Below the pieces are notes generated by a model. It had not been told where the DNA came from, did no database searches, and saw nothing but the letters and a program-made list of their open reading frames with translations. A stretch of 45,842 bases of DNA from contig NZ_JAPKNM010000053.1 of NCBI RefSeq assembly GCF_026460985.1, forward strand, positions 1-45,842, in the 5' to 3' direction. Positions 13,956 through 23,088 of this stretch are shown piece by piece (position 1 is the stretch's first letter; every line of letters starts with the position of its first letter). This stretch comes from Sphingomonas sp. Its GTDB lineage: Bacteria; Pseudomonadota; Alphaproteobacteria; Sphingomonadales; Sphingomonadaceae. Position numbers and translations under genes: made by a program.

Positions 13956-16900
13956 TGGTCATCTCCTTGCAGGTTGAGGGACGAAGGTAGCGTCGCGCCG
14001 GGCCGCCGCATCAGCAGCCAGGCGGCGGGGATCACGAACATCGAGAGCAGCGGCGCGGTCAGCATCCCGCCGATCATCGGCGCCGCGATGCGGCTCATCA
14101 CCTCGGAGCCGGCGCCGCTACCGATCAGGATCGGCAAGAGCCCGGCGATGATCACCGCGACCGTCATCGCCTTGGGCCGGACGCGCAGCAGCGCGCCTTC
14201 CCGGATCGCCGACTGGACCTGATCCGCGTCGGGATCGGGTCCGCGCTCCTCGAGCGCGTGGCGCAGGTAGATCAGCATCACCACCCCGAACTCGGCGGCG
14301 ACGCCGGCGAGCGCGATGAACCCGACCCCGGTCGCGACCGACTGGTGATAGCCGAGCAGGTAGAGCAGCCAGAACCCACTGGTCAGCGCGAAGGGCAGCG
14401 TGCCCATGATCAGCGCCGCCTCGCCGACGCGCCGGAAGATCAGGAACAGGAGCAGGAAGATGATCGCGAGTGTGGCGGGCACGACCAGCTTCAGCCGGTC
14501 GAGCGCGCGCTGAAGATATTCGAACTGCCCCGAATAGGCGAGCGATACGCCGGGCGAGAGCTTGACCTGCCGTGCCACTGCCGTTTGCAAATCGGACACG
14601 ACCGAGGCGAGATCGCGACCGCGCACGTCGACATAGACCCAGGTCGAGGGGCGCCCGTTCTCGGTCTTGAGCATCAGCGGTCCGTCGGCGATGGCGATCT
14701 TCGCGACCGTACCGAGCGTGATCTGCTGACCCGAGGGCGTCAGCACGGGAAGTGCCCGCAGCCCCTCCGGACTATCGCGCAGCTCACGCGGATAGCGCAC
14801 GCTGATCGGGTAGCGCGCCAGCCCCTCGACCGTCTGGCCGATATTTTCGCCGCCTACGGCCCCCGAGACGATCGCCTGGACATCGGCGATGTTGAGGCCG
14901 TAACGCGCGGCTGCGGCGCGATCGATATCGACATCGATATAGCGCCCGCCGGTCAGTCGCTCGGCCAGCGCCGAGCTGACACCCGGCACCGCCTTGGCGA
15001 CGCCTTCCACCGCGCGCGCGATCCGGTCGATCTCGGCAAGGTCGCTGCCCGACACCTTGACCCCGATCGGGCTCTTGATGCCGGTCGCGAGCATGTCGAT
15101 CCGGTTGCGGATCGGCGGCACCCAGATATTGGCGAGTCCCGGGACCTTCACCGCGCGGTCGAGTTCCTCGACCAGCTTGTCCGGCGTCATGCCCGGCCGC
15201 CACTGGTCGCGGGGCTTGAACCGGATCGTCGTCTCGAACATCTCGAGCGGCGCCGGATCGGTCGCGCTCTCGGCGCGACCGGCCTTGCCAAACACGCTCT
15301 GCACCTCAGGCACCGCCTTGATCATGCGATCGGTCTGCTGGAGCAGTTCGGACGCCTTCGCCGCCGATAGCCCGGGCAAGGCCGAGGGCATGTAGAGCAG
15401 GTCGCCTTCGTTCATCGCCGGCAGGAACTCGCCGCCCAGCCGTGACGCCGGCCAGGCAGTGGTCGCGAAGACCAGTGCGGCAATCAGCAGCACCGTCTTT
15501 GGCCGCCTTAGCGTCCAGTCGATCGCGGGGCGATAGGTAGCGGTCAGCACACGGTTGATCGGATTGGCCTGTTCGGACGGGATGCGTCCGCGGATCAGCC
15601 AGCCCATCAGCACCGGTACCAGGGTCACCGACAGGATTGCGGCTGCTGCCATCGTCCAGGTCTTGGTGAAGGCGAGCGGCGCGAACAGCCGCCCCTCCTG
15701 CGCCTGGAGCGTGAACACCGGCACGAACGACAAAGTGATGATCAGCAGGCTGAAGAACAACGCCGGCCCCACCTCGATCGCGGCCTGGGTGATGACGCGC
15801 CAGCGTTCGTCGCCAGCCAGCGGCTCGCCCGGATGCTGATGCTCCCAGCGCTCGATCGCCTTATGGGCATTCTCGATCATCACGATCGCCGCATCGACCA
15901 TCGCGCCGATCGCGATGGCGATGCCGCCCAGCGACATGATGTTGGCGTTGACGCCCTGGAAGCGCATCACGACGAATGCCGCGAGTATGCCGAGCGGCAG
16001 CGTCACGATCGCCACCAGCGCCGAGCGGACGTGCCAAAGGAACAGCGCGCAGACGAGCGCGACGACGATGAACTCCTCAAAAAGCTTGTGGGTGAGGTTG
16101 TCGATCGACGCGTCGATCAGCTGCGAACGGTCATAGGTCGGCACGATCGCAACCCCGCCGGGCAGGCTCTTCTTCAACTCCTCGAGTTTGTGTCTGACCG
16201 CCTCGATCGTGCTGCGCGCATCTGCGCCCGAGCGCAGGATGACAACGCCGCCCGCGACCTCGCCGTCGCCGTCCAGCTCGGCGATGCCGCGGCGCATCTC
16301 GGGCCCTACCTGGACGGTGCCGACATCGCCCAGGGTCACGGGCACCCCGCCTGCGGCGGTCTTGAGCGGGATGGCGCGGAAATCGTCGAGCGACTTCAGA
16401 TAGCCCGAGGCGCGGACCATATATTCGGCCTCGGCCAGCTCGACGACCGCCCCGCCCGTCTCCTGGTTGGCGCGCTGGATGGCGTCGACGGCTTGCTGGT
16501 GGGTCACGCCGTAGCCGGCCAGCTTTGCCGGATCGAGCACGACCTGGTACTGCTTGACCATCCCGCCGATGCTGGCGACATCGGCGACGCCGGGCAGGCT
16601 CTTGAGTTCATAGCGCAGGAACCAGTCCTGCAGGCTTCGCAGCTGCGACAGGTCGTGGCCGCCGGTGCGGTCGACCAGCGCATATTCATAGACCCAGCCG
16701 ACGCCGGTCGCGTCGGGCCCGATCGCACTCTTCGCCGCCTCGGGCAGCCGTCCCTGCACCTGGTTGAGATATTCGAGCACGCGGCTGCGCGCCCAATAGA
16801 GATCGGTGCCGCCGGCGAAGATCACATAGACGAAGCTGTCGCCGAAGAAGCTGTAGCCGCGCACGGTCCTCGCGCCTGGCACCGAGAGCATGGTGGTCGC

Positions 16901-17107
16901 GAGCGGATAGGTGACCTGGTTCTCGACGATCTGCGGCGCCTGGCCCGGCCAGGAGGTGCGGATGATCACTTGCGTGTCCGAGAGATCGGGCAGCGCGTCG
17001 ATCGGCGTCGCCCGTACCGCCCACAGCCCGGCGACGACCAGCGCCAGCGCGCCGAGCACGACGAACAGCTTGTTCGCGACCGACCACTGGATGAGGCGCG
17101 CAATCAT
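13952..17107 (-). CDS. cusA: CusA/CzcA-family heavy-metal RND pump
   Basis: Inner-membrane RND transporter of 1051 aa, full length for the family. It opens [20 protein letters not shown] (first transmembrane helix). A proton-relay region [20 protein letters not shown] lies near residue 400 with its conserved Asp. Methionines for Cu/Ag export are seen in [13 protein letters not shown] and [17 protein letters not shown], the regions that hold the CusA methionine triad, which supports Cu/Ag rather than Co/Zn/Cd. It pumps metal from periplasm and cytoplasm through CusC using proton motive force. It overlaps cusB by 4 nt (17104-17107) and cusF by 4 nt. Confidence 0.95.
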   Translation of the reverse strand: MIARLIQWSVANKLFVVLGALALVVAGLWAVRATPIDALPDLSDTQVIIRTSWPGQAPQIVENQVTYPLATTMLSVPGARTVRGYSFFGDSFVYVIFAGGTDLYWARSRVLEYLNQVQGRLPEAAKSAIGPDATGVGWVYEYALVDRTGGHDLSQLRSLQDWFLRYELKSLPGVADVASIGGMVKQYQVVLDPAKLAGYGVTHQQAVDAIQRANQETGGAVVELAEAEYMVRASGYLKSLDDFRAIPLKTAAGGVPVTLGDVGTVQVGPEMRRGIAELDGDGEVAGGVVILRSGADARSTIEAVRHKLEELKKSLPGGVAIVPTYDRSQLIDASIDNLTHKLFEEFIVVALVCALFLWHVRSALVAIVTLPLGILAAFVVMRFQGVNANIMSLGGIAIAIGAMVDAAIVMIENAHKAIERWEHQHPGEPLAGDERWRVITQAAIEVGPALFFSLLIITLSFVPVFTLQAQEGRLFAPLAFTKTWTMAAAAILSVTLVPVLMGWLIRGRIPSEQANPINRVLTATYRPAIDWTLRRPKTVLLIAALVFATTAWPASRLGGEFLPAMNEGDLLYMPSALPGLSAAKASELLQQTDRMIKAVPEVQSVFGKAGRAESATDPAPLEMFETTIRFKPRDQWRPGMTPDKLVEELDRAVKVPGLANIWVPPIRNRIDMLATGIKSPIGVKVSGSDLAEIDRIARAVEGVAKAVPGVSSALAERLTGGRYIDVDIDRAAAARYGLNIADVQAIVSGAVGGENIGQTVEGLARYPISVRYPRELRDSPEGLRALPVLTPSGQQITLGTVAKIAIADGPLMLKTENGRPSTWVYVDVRGRDLASVVSDLQTAVARQVKLSPGVSLAYSGQFEYLQRALDRLKLVVPATLAIIFLLLFLIFRRVGEAALIMGTLPFALTSGFWLLYLLGYHQSVATGVGFIALAGVAAEFGVVMLIYLRHALEERGPDPDADQVQSAIREGALLRVRPKAMTVAVIIAGLLPILIGSGAGSEVMSRIAAPMIGGMLTAPLLSMFVIPAAWLLMRRPGATLPSSLNLQGDDQ

Positions 17108-18579
17108 CGGCCCGCCTCGTGCGTCATGCGGCGCAGCGTCGGTCCCTCAGGCGGTTGGTCGAAGCCGAACCGCACGCGGTCACCGGCCTTGAACCGGCGC
17201 GCAAGCGCCGGGCGGCCGAGCCGGAAAGTCATTGTCATCGCCGGCCATTTGAGCGCCGGCACGGGACCGTGATCGAGCGTCACGCCATTCGCATCGATCT
17301 TTCCGATCCGTCCGGTCGCCTCGAAGAGCGCGGGCTGCGCGACTGGCGCCGGCGCTGCGTCTCCGATCGGCCGCGCCTGCATGCCCGACAGGCTGGCCTC
17401 GGAATCGAGCAGAAACTGGCCCGACGCCACCACCTTCTCGCCCTCGGACAGGCCGGCAAGAATCTCGGTCCGCCCGCCGGTCTCGCTGCCCGACTGTACC
17501 TCCGCGGGCTGATAGCGGTCATTGGGAAGCGCCAGCATCACGAGCGCGCGCTTGCCCGTGCGGATCACGGCTTCGGACGGCACGAGCAGTGCCGAACGGC
17601 TGCTCCCGCCGAAGTCCACGCTCGCGAACATGCCGGGCCGCAGCCGCCCGCCACGATTGGGCAGCTCGATCCTGACCGTCAGCGTCCTGCTCTCCGCCTG
17701 GACGTCAGGCAGGATCGCGGCGACACGGCCCGCGAAGCGCTCGCCGGGCCAGGCCGCGAGTGTCGCGGTTGCATCCTGGCCGGGGCGGAGCTGGCTAGCC
17801 AGCGCCTCGGGTACCGCAGCATTGAGCCAGACCGTGCCGAGCCCGTTCACCTCGGCCAGTGTCTGCCCCGCGGCGACCGTCATGCCCTGGCGCACCCCGA
17901 GCGTCCTGATCGTGCCGCCGGTCGGCGTCGAAATCGTGATGACATTGTACGGACGCCCGCCCCGCTCGACCGCGGCGATCGTGCCGGACGGCATACCGAG
18001 CAGTACGAGCCGCTGCCGCGCCGCCTGGATGAGCGGCGCGTTACCGGTACGGCGCACCGCCAGATATTCGGCCTGCGCGCCCGCCCATTCGGGGACGAGC
18101 AGGTCGGCGAGCGGCGCACCGGCACCGATCACATCGCCGGGCGCGCGCGCATAGACCCGGCTGACGAAGCCCGACGCGCGTGCCTGCACGATCGCCACGT
18201 CGCGCTGGTTGAAGTCGATCGTGCCAGTGGCGGTGAGGCCACTCGCCAGCGCGCCGCGCTCGGCGGTCGTGACCCGCAGCCCCAGGCCCTGCACGCGCGC
18301 CGGATCGATCGCCAGACCGGGTCCGCGCTCAGCCTCGTCGGCATATTTGGGCGTGAGTTGCATATCCATGAACGGCGACTTGCCGGGCTTGTCGAAATGC
18401 TGGCTCGGCACCATCGGGTCGTACCAGTAGAGGATCCTGCGGCCGTCCTGGCCGACCTGCCGTTGCGGCGCATCGGTCCGGCCGAATTGGGCGATGCCAT
18501 AACCGGCGCCGCCCGCGACGAGCGCGATGGCAGCGGCCGCGAGCCCGAGCCGGGCGCGGCGCGAAAGCTGGATGGTCAT
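17104..18579 (-). CDS. cusB: RND periplasmic adaptor CusB with fused CusF domain
   Basis: Membrane-fusion protein of 491 aa linking CusA to the outer-membrane channel. One N-terminal hydrophobic segment ([20 protein letters not shown]) anchors or exports it. A heavy-metal-binding domain follows (residues 49-80, [11 protein letters not shown] and [11 protein letters not shown]). The lipoyl, hairpin and beta-barrel domains of the family span about 110-395. Residues about 415-491 form a C-terminal CusF domain ([25 protein letters not shown] with the Trp and two Met ligands). This covalent metallochaperone domain is additional to the separate cusF gene. It overlaps both cusC and cusA by 4 nt. Confidence 0.94.
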   Translation of the reverse strand: MTIQLSRRARLGLAAAAIALVAGGAGYGIAQFGRTDAPQRQVGQDGRRILYWYDPMVPSQHFDKPGKSPFMDMQLTPKYADEAERGPGLAIDPARVQGLGLRVTTAERGALASGLTATGTIDFNQRDVAIVQARASGFVSRVYARAPGDVIGAGAPLADLLVPEWAGAQAEYLAVRRTGNAPLIQAARQRLVLLGMPSGTIAAVERGGRPYNVITISTPTGGTIRTLGVRQGMTVAAGQTLAEVNGLGTVWLNAAVPEALASQLRPGQDATATLAAWPGERFAGRVAAILPDVQAESRTLTVRIELPNRGGRLRPGMFASVDFGGSSRSALLVPSEAVIRTGKRALVMLALPNDRYQPAEVQSGSETGGRTEILAGLSEGEKVVASGQFLLDSEASLSGMQARPIGDAAPAPVAQPALFEATGRIGKIDANGVTLDHGPVPALKWPAMTMTFRLGRPALARRFKAGDRVRFGFDQPPEGPTLRRMTHEAGR

Positions 18580-19802
18580 TGGTCACCCCCATAGGTCAGC
18601 ACCAGCCGCGCGGCGTCGCGCGCGACGGTCGCTTCGCGGTCGAGCGCCTGCAGTGCGGCGTCGGCGAACATCGTCTGCGCCTGGATCAGGTCGAGCAGCG
18701 TCGCGCGGCCGGCAGAGTAGCTCACCGTCTCGAGATCGACGCGCTGGCGCGCCAGCGGCAACAGCGTGTCTTGCGCGCGCATCCATTGCTCGTGGTGCAT
18801 GACATGATCGGCGAGCCCTGCTTCGAGATCGGCGATCAATGCGCGGCGCAGGTCCTCACGCTGCGCGAGCGCCGCGCCTTCGGACGCGATCGAGGAGGCG
18901 ATCATCGGATCCTGGCGGCGTTTGGCGAACAAGGGCAGGCTCACCGTCACCCCGGCCGAGACCATGTCGCCATAGCCGCTGCCGCGGCGCTGATAGGCGA
19001 GGTCGAGGCCCCAGTCGGGGCGCTTATCGGCGCGTGCCAGGGTGACATCGGCTTCAGCGGCGCGCACCCGCGCGATTGCAGCGTCGAGGTCGGGATGCTG
19101 CGCGATCGCGGTCCGGAGCTGGTCCGGATCGATGGCGAAGTCCGGAAGCGCGCCCTCGATCTCGGGGCGGGGATCGCCGGTCCAGCGCGACAGGATCGCC
19201 CGCGCCCGCGCCACTTCGGATGCGACTTCGCTCCGCCGGTCCTCGAGCACGGCGATCGCCTGCCGGATTTCCAGGGTCTGCGCAGGGCGCGCCGAGCCCG
19301 ACGCGACGCTCGACGCCGCCGGCGAGACATAATCCGCGAGTTCGGCGAGTGCCTTGCCGATCGCCGCGAGCCGGCGTTCGGCATAAGCGAGATCGATCCA
19401 GGCGAGCGCCGTTGCTACCTGCACTCGTCTTGTTTCCGCGACCCGGTCGGCTTCGGCGACGCCGATATCCGCCTCTGCCCGCCCCGTGCGCGCGCGACGC
19501 TTGGCGCCGTTGGGCACCTCCTGGCTGATCCCGAGCCGCGCCATGGTCATCTCGTCGCGGTCGAAGCTCCACGCCGGCGGTCCCGAGATCGGGAAATTGT
19601 CGAGGCCGACCCCGAGCCTAGGATCGGGTAATCGTCCGGCGGACACGGCTGTCGAGCGGCGTGCGTCGACCTCGAGCGACCGCGCGCGCAGCGACGGCGC
19701 TTCGGCAGTGGCGCGTCGAAGCGCCTCGCCGAAGGTCAGCGGATCGGCCAATGCCGGCGTGGGCAGCACCGCGAGCAGCGGCGCAAGCAATAGGAAACGC
19801 AT
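18576..19802 (-). CDS. cusC: TolC-family outer-membrane channel CusC/CzcC
   Basis: Outer-membrane efflux protein of 408 aa with signal peptide (MRFLLLAPLLAVLPTPALAD) and two OEP repeats (about 25-210 and 225-400), as expected for TolC/CusC/CzcC proteins. Motifs include DPRLGVGLDNFPI and FAKRRQDPMIASS. It forms the trimeric exit duct for the CusBA pump. The ATG at 19802 has AGGAG seven bases upstream. It is the first gene of the tightly overlapping cusCBAF set; a 174-bp gap separates it from the upstream small gene, so it may have its own promoter or be read from the cop operon. No N-terminal lipobox is evident. Confidence 0.92.
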   Translation of the reverse strand: MRFLLLAPLLAVLPTPALADPLTFGEALRRATAEAPSLRARSLEVDARRSTAVSAGRLPDPRLGVGLDNFPISGPPAWSFDRDEMTMARLGISQEVPNGAKRRARTGRAEADIGVAEADRVAETRRVQVATALAWIDLAYAERRLAAIGKALAELADYVSPAASSVASGSARPAQTLEIRQAIAVLEDRRSEVASEVARARAILSRWTGDPRPEIEGALPDFAIDPDQLRTAIAQHPDLDAAIARVRAAEADVTLARADKRPDWGLDLAYQRRGSGYGDMVSAGVTVSLPLFAKRRQDPMIASSIASEGAALAQREDLRRALIADLEAGLADHVMHHEQWMRAQDTLLPLARQRVDLETVSYSAGRATLLDLIQAQTMFADAALQALDREATVARDAARLVLTYGGDQ

Positions 19803-19976
19803 GGAAAGCTCCTGACCGGAAGGCGATCAGGCCGCAGCCGGCGACGAGGCGGGTCTGGAAAGGTTCGCTCCACACCGGCATCGCCGCCCAAGCCCGGGCA
19901 GATCACCAAGGGCGACCGCACGGCGCAAGGCACGCCGCTCATGCGCACGCGCCCGCCGTTCGGCCGCTGAGGCTAG

Positions 19977-20339
19977 TCAGCCGCGGAGCGTCGGAGGATG
20001 TTGCTCAGGAGAGAGATCGGTTCCGGTCAGGACCGGCGCGACCGTCCAATAAAGGGGCGTGGCCGCGACCCGGCGCACTGCATCAGCACTGTCCCCGCTG
20101 ATCGCGAGCACGGGCACAATGCACCCCATCGCTGCGATGCAATCGAGCGTCATGCCCTTGCAAGGTCCCTGGACAGGCCGCGGGCGCTCCTTCTCCATCA
20201 TTTCCATGCAATCGGCATCCATTCCGGAAACCGCAACAGGCGCCGTCGGCATCCGTGGGCCCGAAGCATAGGCGGATTGTACCCCGAGGAGTCCGATCAA
20301 GGCGCCGAGCAGCAGAAGGAGATGGAGCGCACGCTTCAT
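19977..20339 (-). CDS. Small secreted Cys/Met-rich protein, unknown
   Basis: Protein of 120 aa with a signal peptide (MKRALHLLLLLGALIGLLGV, cleavage near AYA-SG). Four cysteines (Cys44, Cys60, Cys67 and Cys73) and clustered methionines (GMDADCMEMMEK, CKGMTLDC, AAMGCIVP) suggest a periplasmic metal-binding or disulfide-bonded protein. I do not recognise a named family, although similar small genes occur next to cop/cus genes. It lies between dmeF (67 nt upstream) and cusC (174 nt downstream) on the same strand. Role as a copper-binding accessory is inferred only from context and residues. Confidence 0.7.
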   Translation of the reverse strand: MKRALHLLLLLGALIGLLGVQSAYASGPRMPTAPVAVSGMDADCMEMMEKERPRPVQGPCKGMTLDCIAAMGCIVPVLAISGDSADAVRRVAATPLYWTVAPVLTGTDLSPEQHPPTLRG

Positions 20340-20406
20340 TGGTGCCGGAGCCTAACCGAAAAGCGGCGGCGCAACAATTCGCCTTTGCCTCCGGGGCAAG
20401 CGCCGG

Positions 20407-21366
20407 TCATGCCGCCCTGCGCAGGCGCGGATGCTCTCCTGGGCAACGATGCACCTCCACCGTCACATGGACCAGTTCCTCATGGATGGTCACCCGCGCA
20501 GCATAGTCGCTCGGTGAAAGCGGATCGGCAGCGACCAGAGAGACGATCGCGGCATAGCGTCCCGGGCCGACACGCCAGACATGGAGATCGGCGATTTCGG
20601 CATCGCCATCAGTCATCGCCTCGCGGATTTCGGCCTCAAGTGCCGGATTGGCGGAAGCGTCGAGCAAGACCGCGGCCGTATCGCGCAGCAATCCCCAGGA
20701 CCAGCGGGCGATGACCAAAGCGCCGACGATGCCCATTGCCGCGTCCATCCAGGTCCAGCCAAGGAACCAGCCAGCGAGCAGCGCGACAATCGCGAGCAAC
20801 GAAGTCAGCGCGTCGGCAAGAACATGGGCATAGGCCGAGCGCAGATTGTTGTCGGCGTGCGCGTGTTCGTGGTCATGAAGTTGGCCGTGGTCATGCGAAT
20901 GGCCATGGTGATCGTCGCCGAGCAACCACGCGCTTGCGAGGTTGACCGCCAGCCCCAGCGCCGCGATCCACAAGGCCGGCGCATAATCCACGGTGGCGGG
21001 TACAAGCAGCCGGCCGACCGACTCGACCCCGATCCCGAGCGCGATCAGCGCCAGGACGAGCGCGCTCGCAAAGCCGGCTAGATCGCCGACCTTGCCCGTC
21101 CCGAAGGTGAAGCGCGGATTCTCCGCGTGACGCCGCGCGAAGGCATAGGCCAGCGCCGCGACGCCGAGCGCTCCGGCGTGCGTCGCCATGTGCAGCCCGT
21201 CGGCAAGCAGCGCCATCGAGCCGGTGAGCCATCCCGCAGCGATCTCGACCACCATCATCGCCGCGGTCAGCGCCACTACCCAGCGAGTGCGGCGTTCATG
21301 TTCGTCATGCGCGTCGCCGAGAAAGGCGTGGCTGTGGCCGTGCGTCGAAAGAGTCTCAATGTGCAT
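20407..21366 (-). CDS. dmeF: CDF-family divalent cation exporter, DmeF-like
   Basis: Inner-membrane cation diffusion facilitator of 319 aa with six hydrophobic segments. Metal-site motifs are LLADGLHMATH (TM2) and AHVLADALTSL (TM5). His-rich loops occur at the N-terminus (THGHSHAFLGDAHDEH) and between TM4 and TM5 (HHGHSHDHGQLHDHEHAH). The cytoplasmic C-terminal domain ends ELVHVTVEVHRCPGEH. The long His loops and first-site HxxxH variant resemble DmeF, a cobalt/nickel/multi-metal exporter. It is the third cation exporter type in the island with the CDF remnant and CusA. It lies 34 nt after the DUF305 gene on the same strand. Metal specificity is not certain. Confidence 0.9.
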   Translation of the reverse strand: MHIETLSTHGHSHAFLGDAHDEHERRTRWVVALTAAMMVVEIAAGWLTGSMALLADGLHMATHAGALGVAALAYAFARRHAENPRFTFGTGKVGDLAGFASALVLALIALGIGVESVGRLLVPATVDYAPALWIAALGLAVNLASAWLLGDDHHGHSHDHGQLHDHEHAHADNNLRSAYAHVLADALTSLLAIVALLAGWFLGWTWMDAAMGIVGALVIARWSWGLLRDTAAVLLDASANPALEAEIREAMTDGDAEIADLHVWRVGPGRYAAIVSLVAADPLSPSDYAARVTIHEELVHVTVEVHRCPGEHPRLRRAA

Positions 21367-21400
21367 AGCGCCCCCTATTCCTTCGGGAGGTTCAAAACCA

Positions 21401-21847
21401 TCATCTCCGCGCGAGAATCGCCTTCATCTGCGCGATCTCCTCGGCTTGCGACTGCTTGATCCGCTCGCAGAGCGCAATGACCTCAGGGTCGGTCAGCGAC
21501 GCCTCCTTGCACATCAGTATCGCGCCCGAATGGTGCGGGATCATCGAGCGCAGAAAGTTGGTGTCGCCGATCGTCGTCTGGGTGCGGATCAGAGCGAACG
21601 CGATCAGGAACACGGCGACCGCGCCGGCGAGCAGCGCGCCGTTGGCGGCCCTGGACGGGAACATGTGGCGCATCGCGAGGATCATCAGCACCACCATCGG
21701 CGCGACCATCATCAGCGTCATGTAGAGCATGTTGAGGTTGCTGTAGAAGCTCGACAGGTGGTCGATCATCACGAACATCACCAGGTACATGATGATGCCG
21801 CTGACCACGGTCTGCACCGCGAGGCTCACATAGGCGTTCTTCATCAT
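21401..21847 (-). CDS. DUF305 membrane protein
   Basis: Protein of 148 aa. Three hydrophobic segments (residues about 8-28, 40-58 and 68-88) are followed by a short DUF305 domain with the signature SMIPHHSGAILM (His105, His106) and Cys113 and Cys127. DUF305 proteins are frequent in copper-resistance clusters and are presumed to bind metal through this motif; no enzymatic activity is established as far as I know. The N-terminus is unusually Met-rich (for example LYMTLMMVAPMVVLMILAMR). The ATG at 21847 has AAGGAG upstream. It is between copB (95 nt) and dmeF (34 nt). Confidence 0.88.
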   Translation of the reverse strand: MMKNAYVSLAVQTVVSGIIMYLVMFVMIDHLSSFYSNLNMLYMTLMMVAPMVVLMILAMRHMFPSRAANGALLAGAVAVFLIAFALIRTQTTIGDTNFLRSMIPHHSGAILMCKEASLTDPEVIALCERIKQSQAEEIAQMKAILARR

Positions 21848-21942
21848 TGCGCGTCTCCTTGGGATTTCCCCCGGGGCAAGCGCGGGACGCCTGCGCCCCG
21901 TGCATGTGGCTGTCGTACCCGTCCCTCCCTGCCCTTCATGAT

Positions 21943-23088
21943 TCAGAACCAGATGCGCACGCCGGCCACAAAGCTCGTAGTGGAGGGATCCTCGCCGTCC
22001 GCGCGCGCGAAATCGGCGGTGCGGCCCGTCTTCGCCTCATAGGAAACGCCGACATAGGGCGCGAACCGGCGCGTGATCTCGTAGCGGAGCCTGACGCCCA
22101 GCTCGGCGTCGGTCAGGCCCGAGCCGACGCGGTTCGCGGGCACGTCCTGCGCCGAAAGGTTGAACTCGACACGCGGCTGCAGGATCAGCCGCTGCGTGAT
22201 GCGCTGGTCGTAATAACCTTCGAGCCGGCCGAGCAGGTCCCCCCTGTCGGACAGGAACAGCGCGCCCTCGACCTCGAACATATAGGGCGCGAGCCCCTCG
22301 AAGCCGACCGTCGCGTAGGTGCGGTCCGGCCCTCGGCCGAAATCCTGGCGGATACCCCCCTGGAGGTTGAAATACGGGCCGATGGCGCGGCTATAGAACG
22401 CCTGGACCTCGGCGCTCTCGATCTGCTCGCCGAACGCGCCTTCACCCTCCGATTTGAGCCAGAGGCGGTCGATGTCCCCGCCGACGAACGCCTCCCCGTC
22501 CCAGTGATAGCCGTCGCGGCCCTGCCGCGCGCGATACTCGGCGAGGTTGAACATGACCTGGTAGAAGGTCTGCCCGCCCTGTTCGCGCATCATATGCTCG
22601 CGCGCACGCGCCATCTCGTCACGCGGGAACTGGCGGTCGGCATAATGATCCATCGGCGGCAGTGGCGCGGGGGCATCGCCGGCGGGCAGCGCCGTCCCGG
22701 TCATCTGCATCCCGCCATGCGCCTCCGCGGGCGCCGCGCCGTGCTGGCTGTGGTCCTGCGTGTCCATGCCGGGCATCGGCTCGGCCGGCTTGGCCTGATC
22801 CGATGGGGGCGGCGTCTGGCCCATGTCGTGCGCCGAATGGTCCATGCCCTCCATGCCGCCGCTTTGCGGCGTCGCCGGCCGCGGTGCCGTGGGCTTGGGC
22901 GCCGGCCTGGCGGCAGGCTTCGCCGCCCGCTTTTTCGGCGCAGGCTTTCTGGGGGCTGGCTTGGGTGCGGGCTTCTTCGCTGGAGCGGGCATCTGCATGC
23001 CCTGATGCTGCGAATGGTCCTGCGCGAGCGCCGGCTGGCCAAGCGCGAGCGCCGTGGACGCCGTGAACGCGACGAGGAGCCGGTTCAT
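21943..23088 (-). CDS. copB: Copper resistance protein CopB (outer membrane)
   Basis: Protein of 381 aa. A signal peptide (LLVAFTASTALALGQPALAQ) is followed by a long Pro/Lys/Ala-rich spacer (KKPAPKPAPRKPAPKKRAAK). Copper-binding Met/His motifs come next (GGMEGMDHSAHDMGQ, PGMDTQDHSQHGA), then a beta-barrel CopB domain (about 150-381) ending SFVAGVRIWF with the terminal Phe typical of outer-membrane barrels. CopB binds or sequesters copper with CopA at the cell surface. The ATG at 23088 overlaps the copA stop by 4 nt; the open frame continues upstream antisense-free only as out-of-frame copA. The PAPK-type spacer is longer than usual. Confidence 0.93.
   Translation of the reverse strand: MNRLLVAFTASTALALGQPALAQDHSQHQGMQMPAPAKKPAPKPAPRKPAPKKRAAKPAARPAPKPTAPRPATPQSGGMEGMDHSAHDMGQTPPPSDQAKPAEPMPGMDTQDHSQHGAAPAEAHGGMQMTGTALPAGDAPAPLPPMDHYADRQFPRDEMARAREHMMREQGGQTFYQVMFNLAEYRARQGRDGYHWDGEAFVGGDIDRLWLKSEGEGAFGEQIESAEVQAFYSRAIGPYFNLQGGIRQDFGRGPDRTYATVGFEGLAPYMFEVEGALFLSDRGDLLGRLEGYYDQRITQRLILQPRVEFNLSAQDVPANRVGSGLTDAELGVRLRYEITRRFAPYVGVSYEAKTGRTADFARADGEDPSTTSFVAGVRIWF

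Noticed and set aside
13110..14222. 370-codon plus-strand frame as one gene
   Set aside because: Only about 45 codons match MerR; the rest is antisense to the CDF remnant, cusF and cusA.
14258..18594. Long plus-strand frames antisense to cusA and cusB
   Set aside because: They mirror well-supported RND genes and are Arg/Asp/His-rich without domains.
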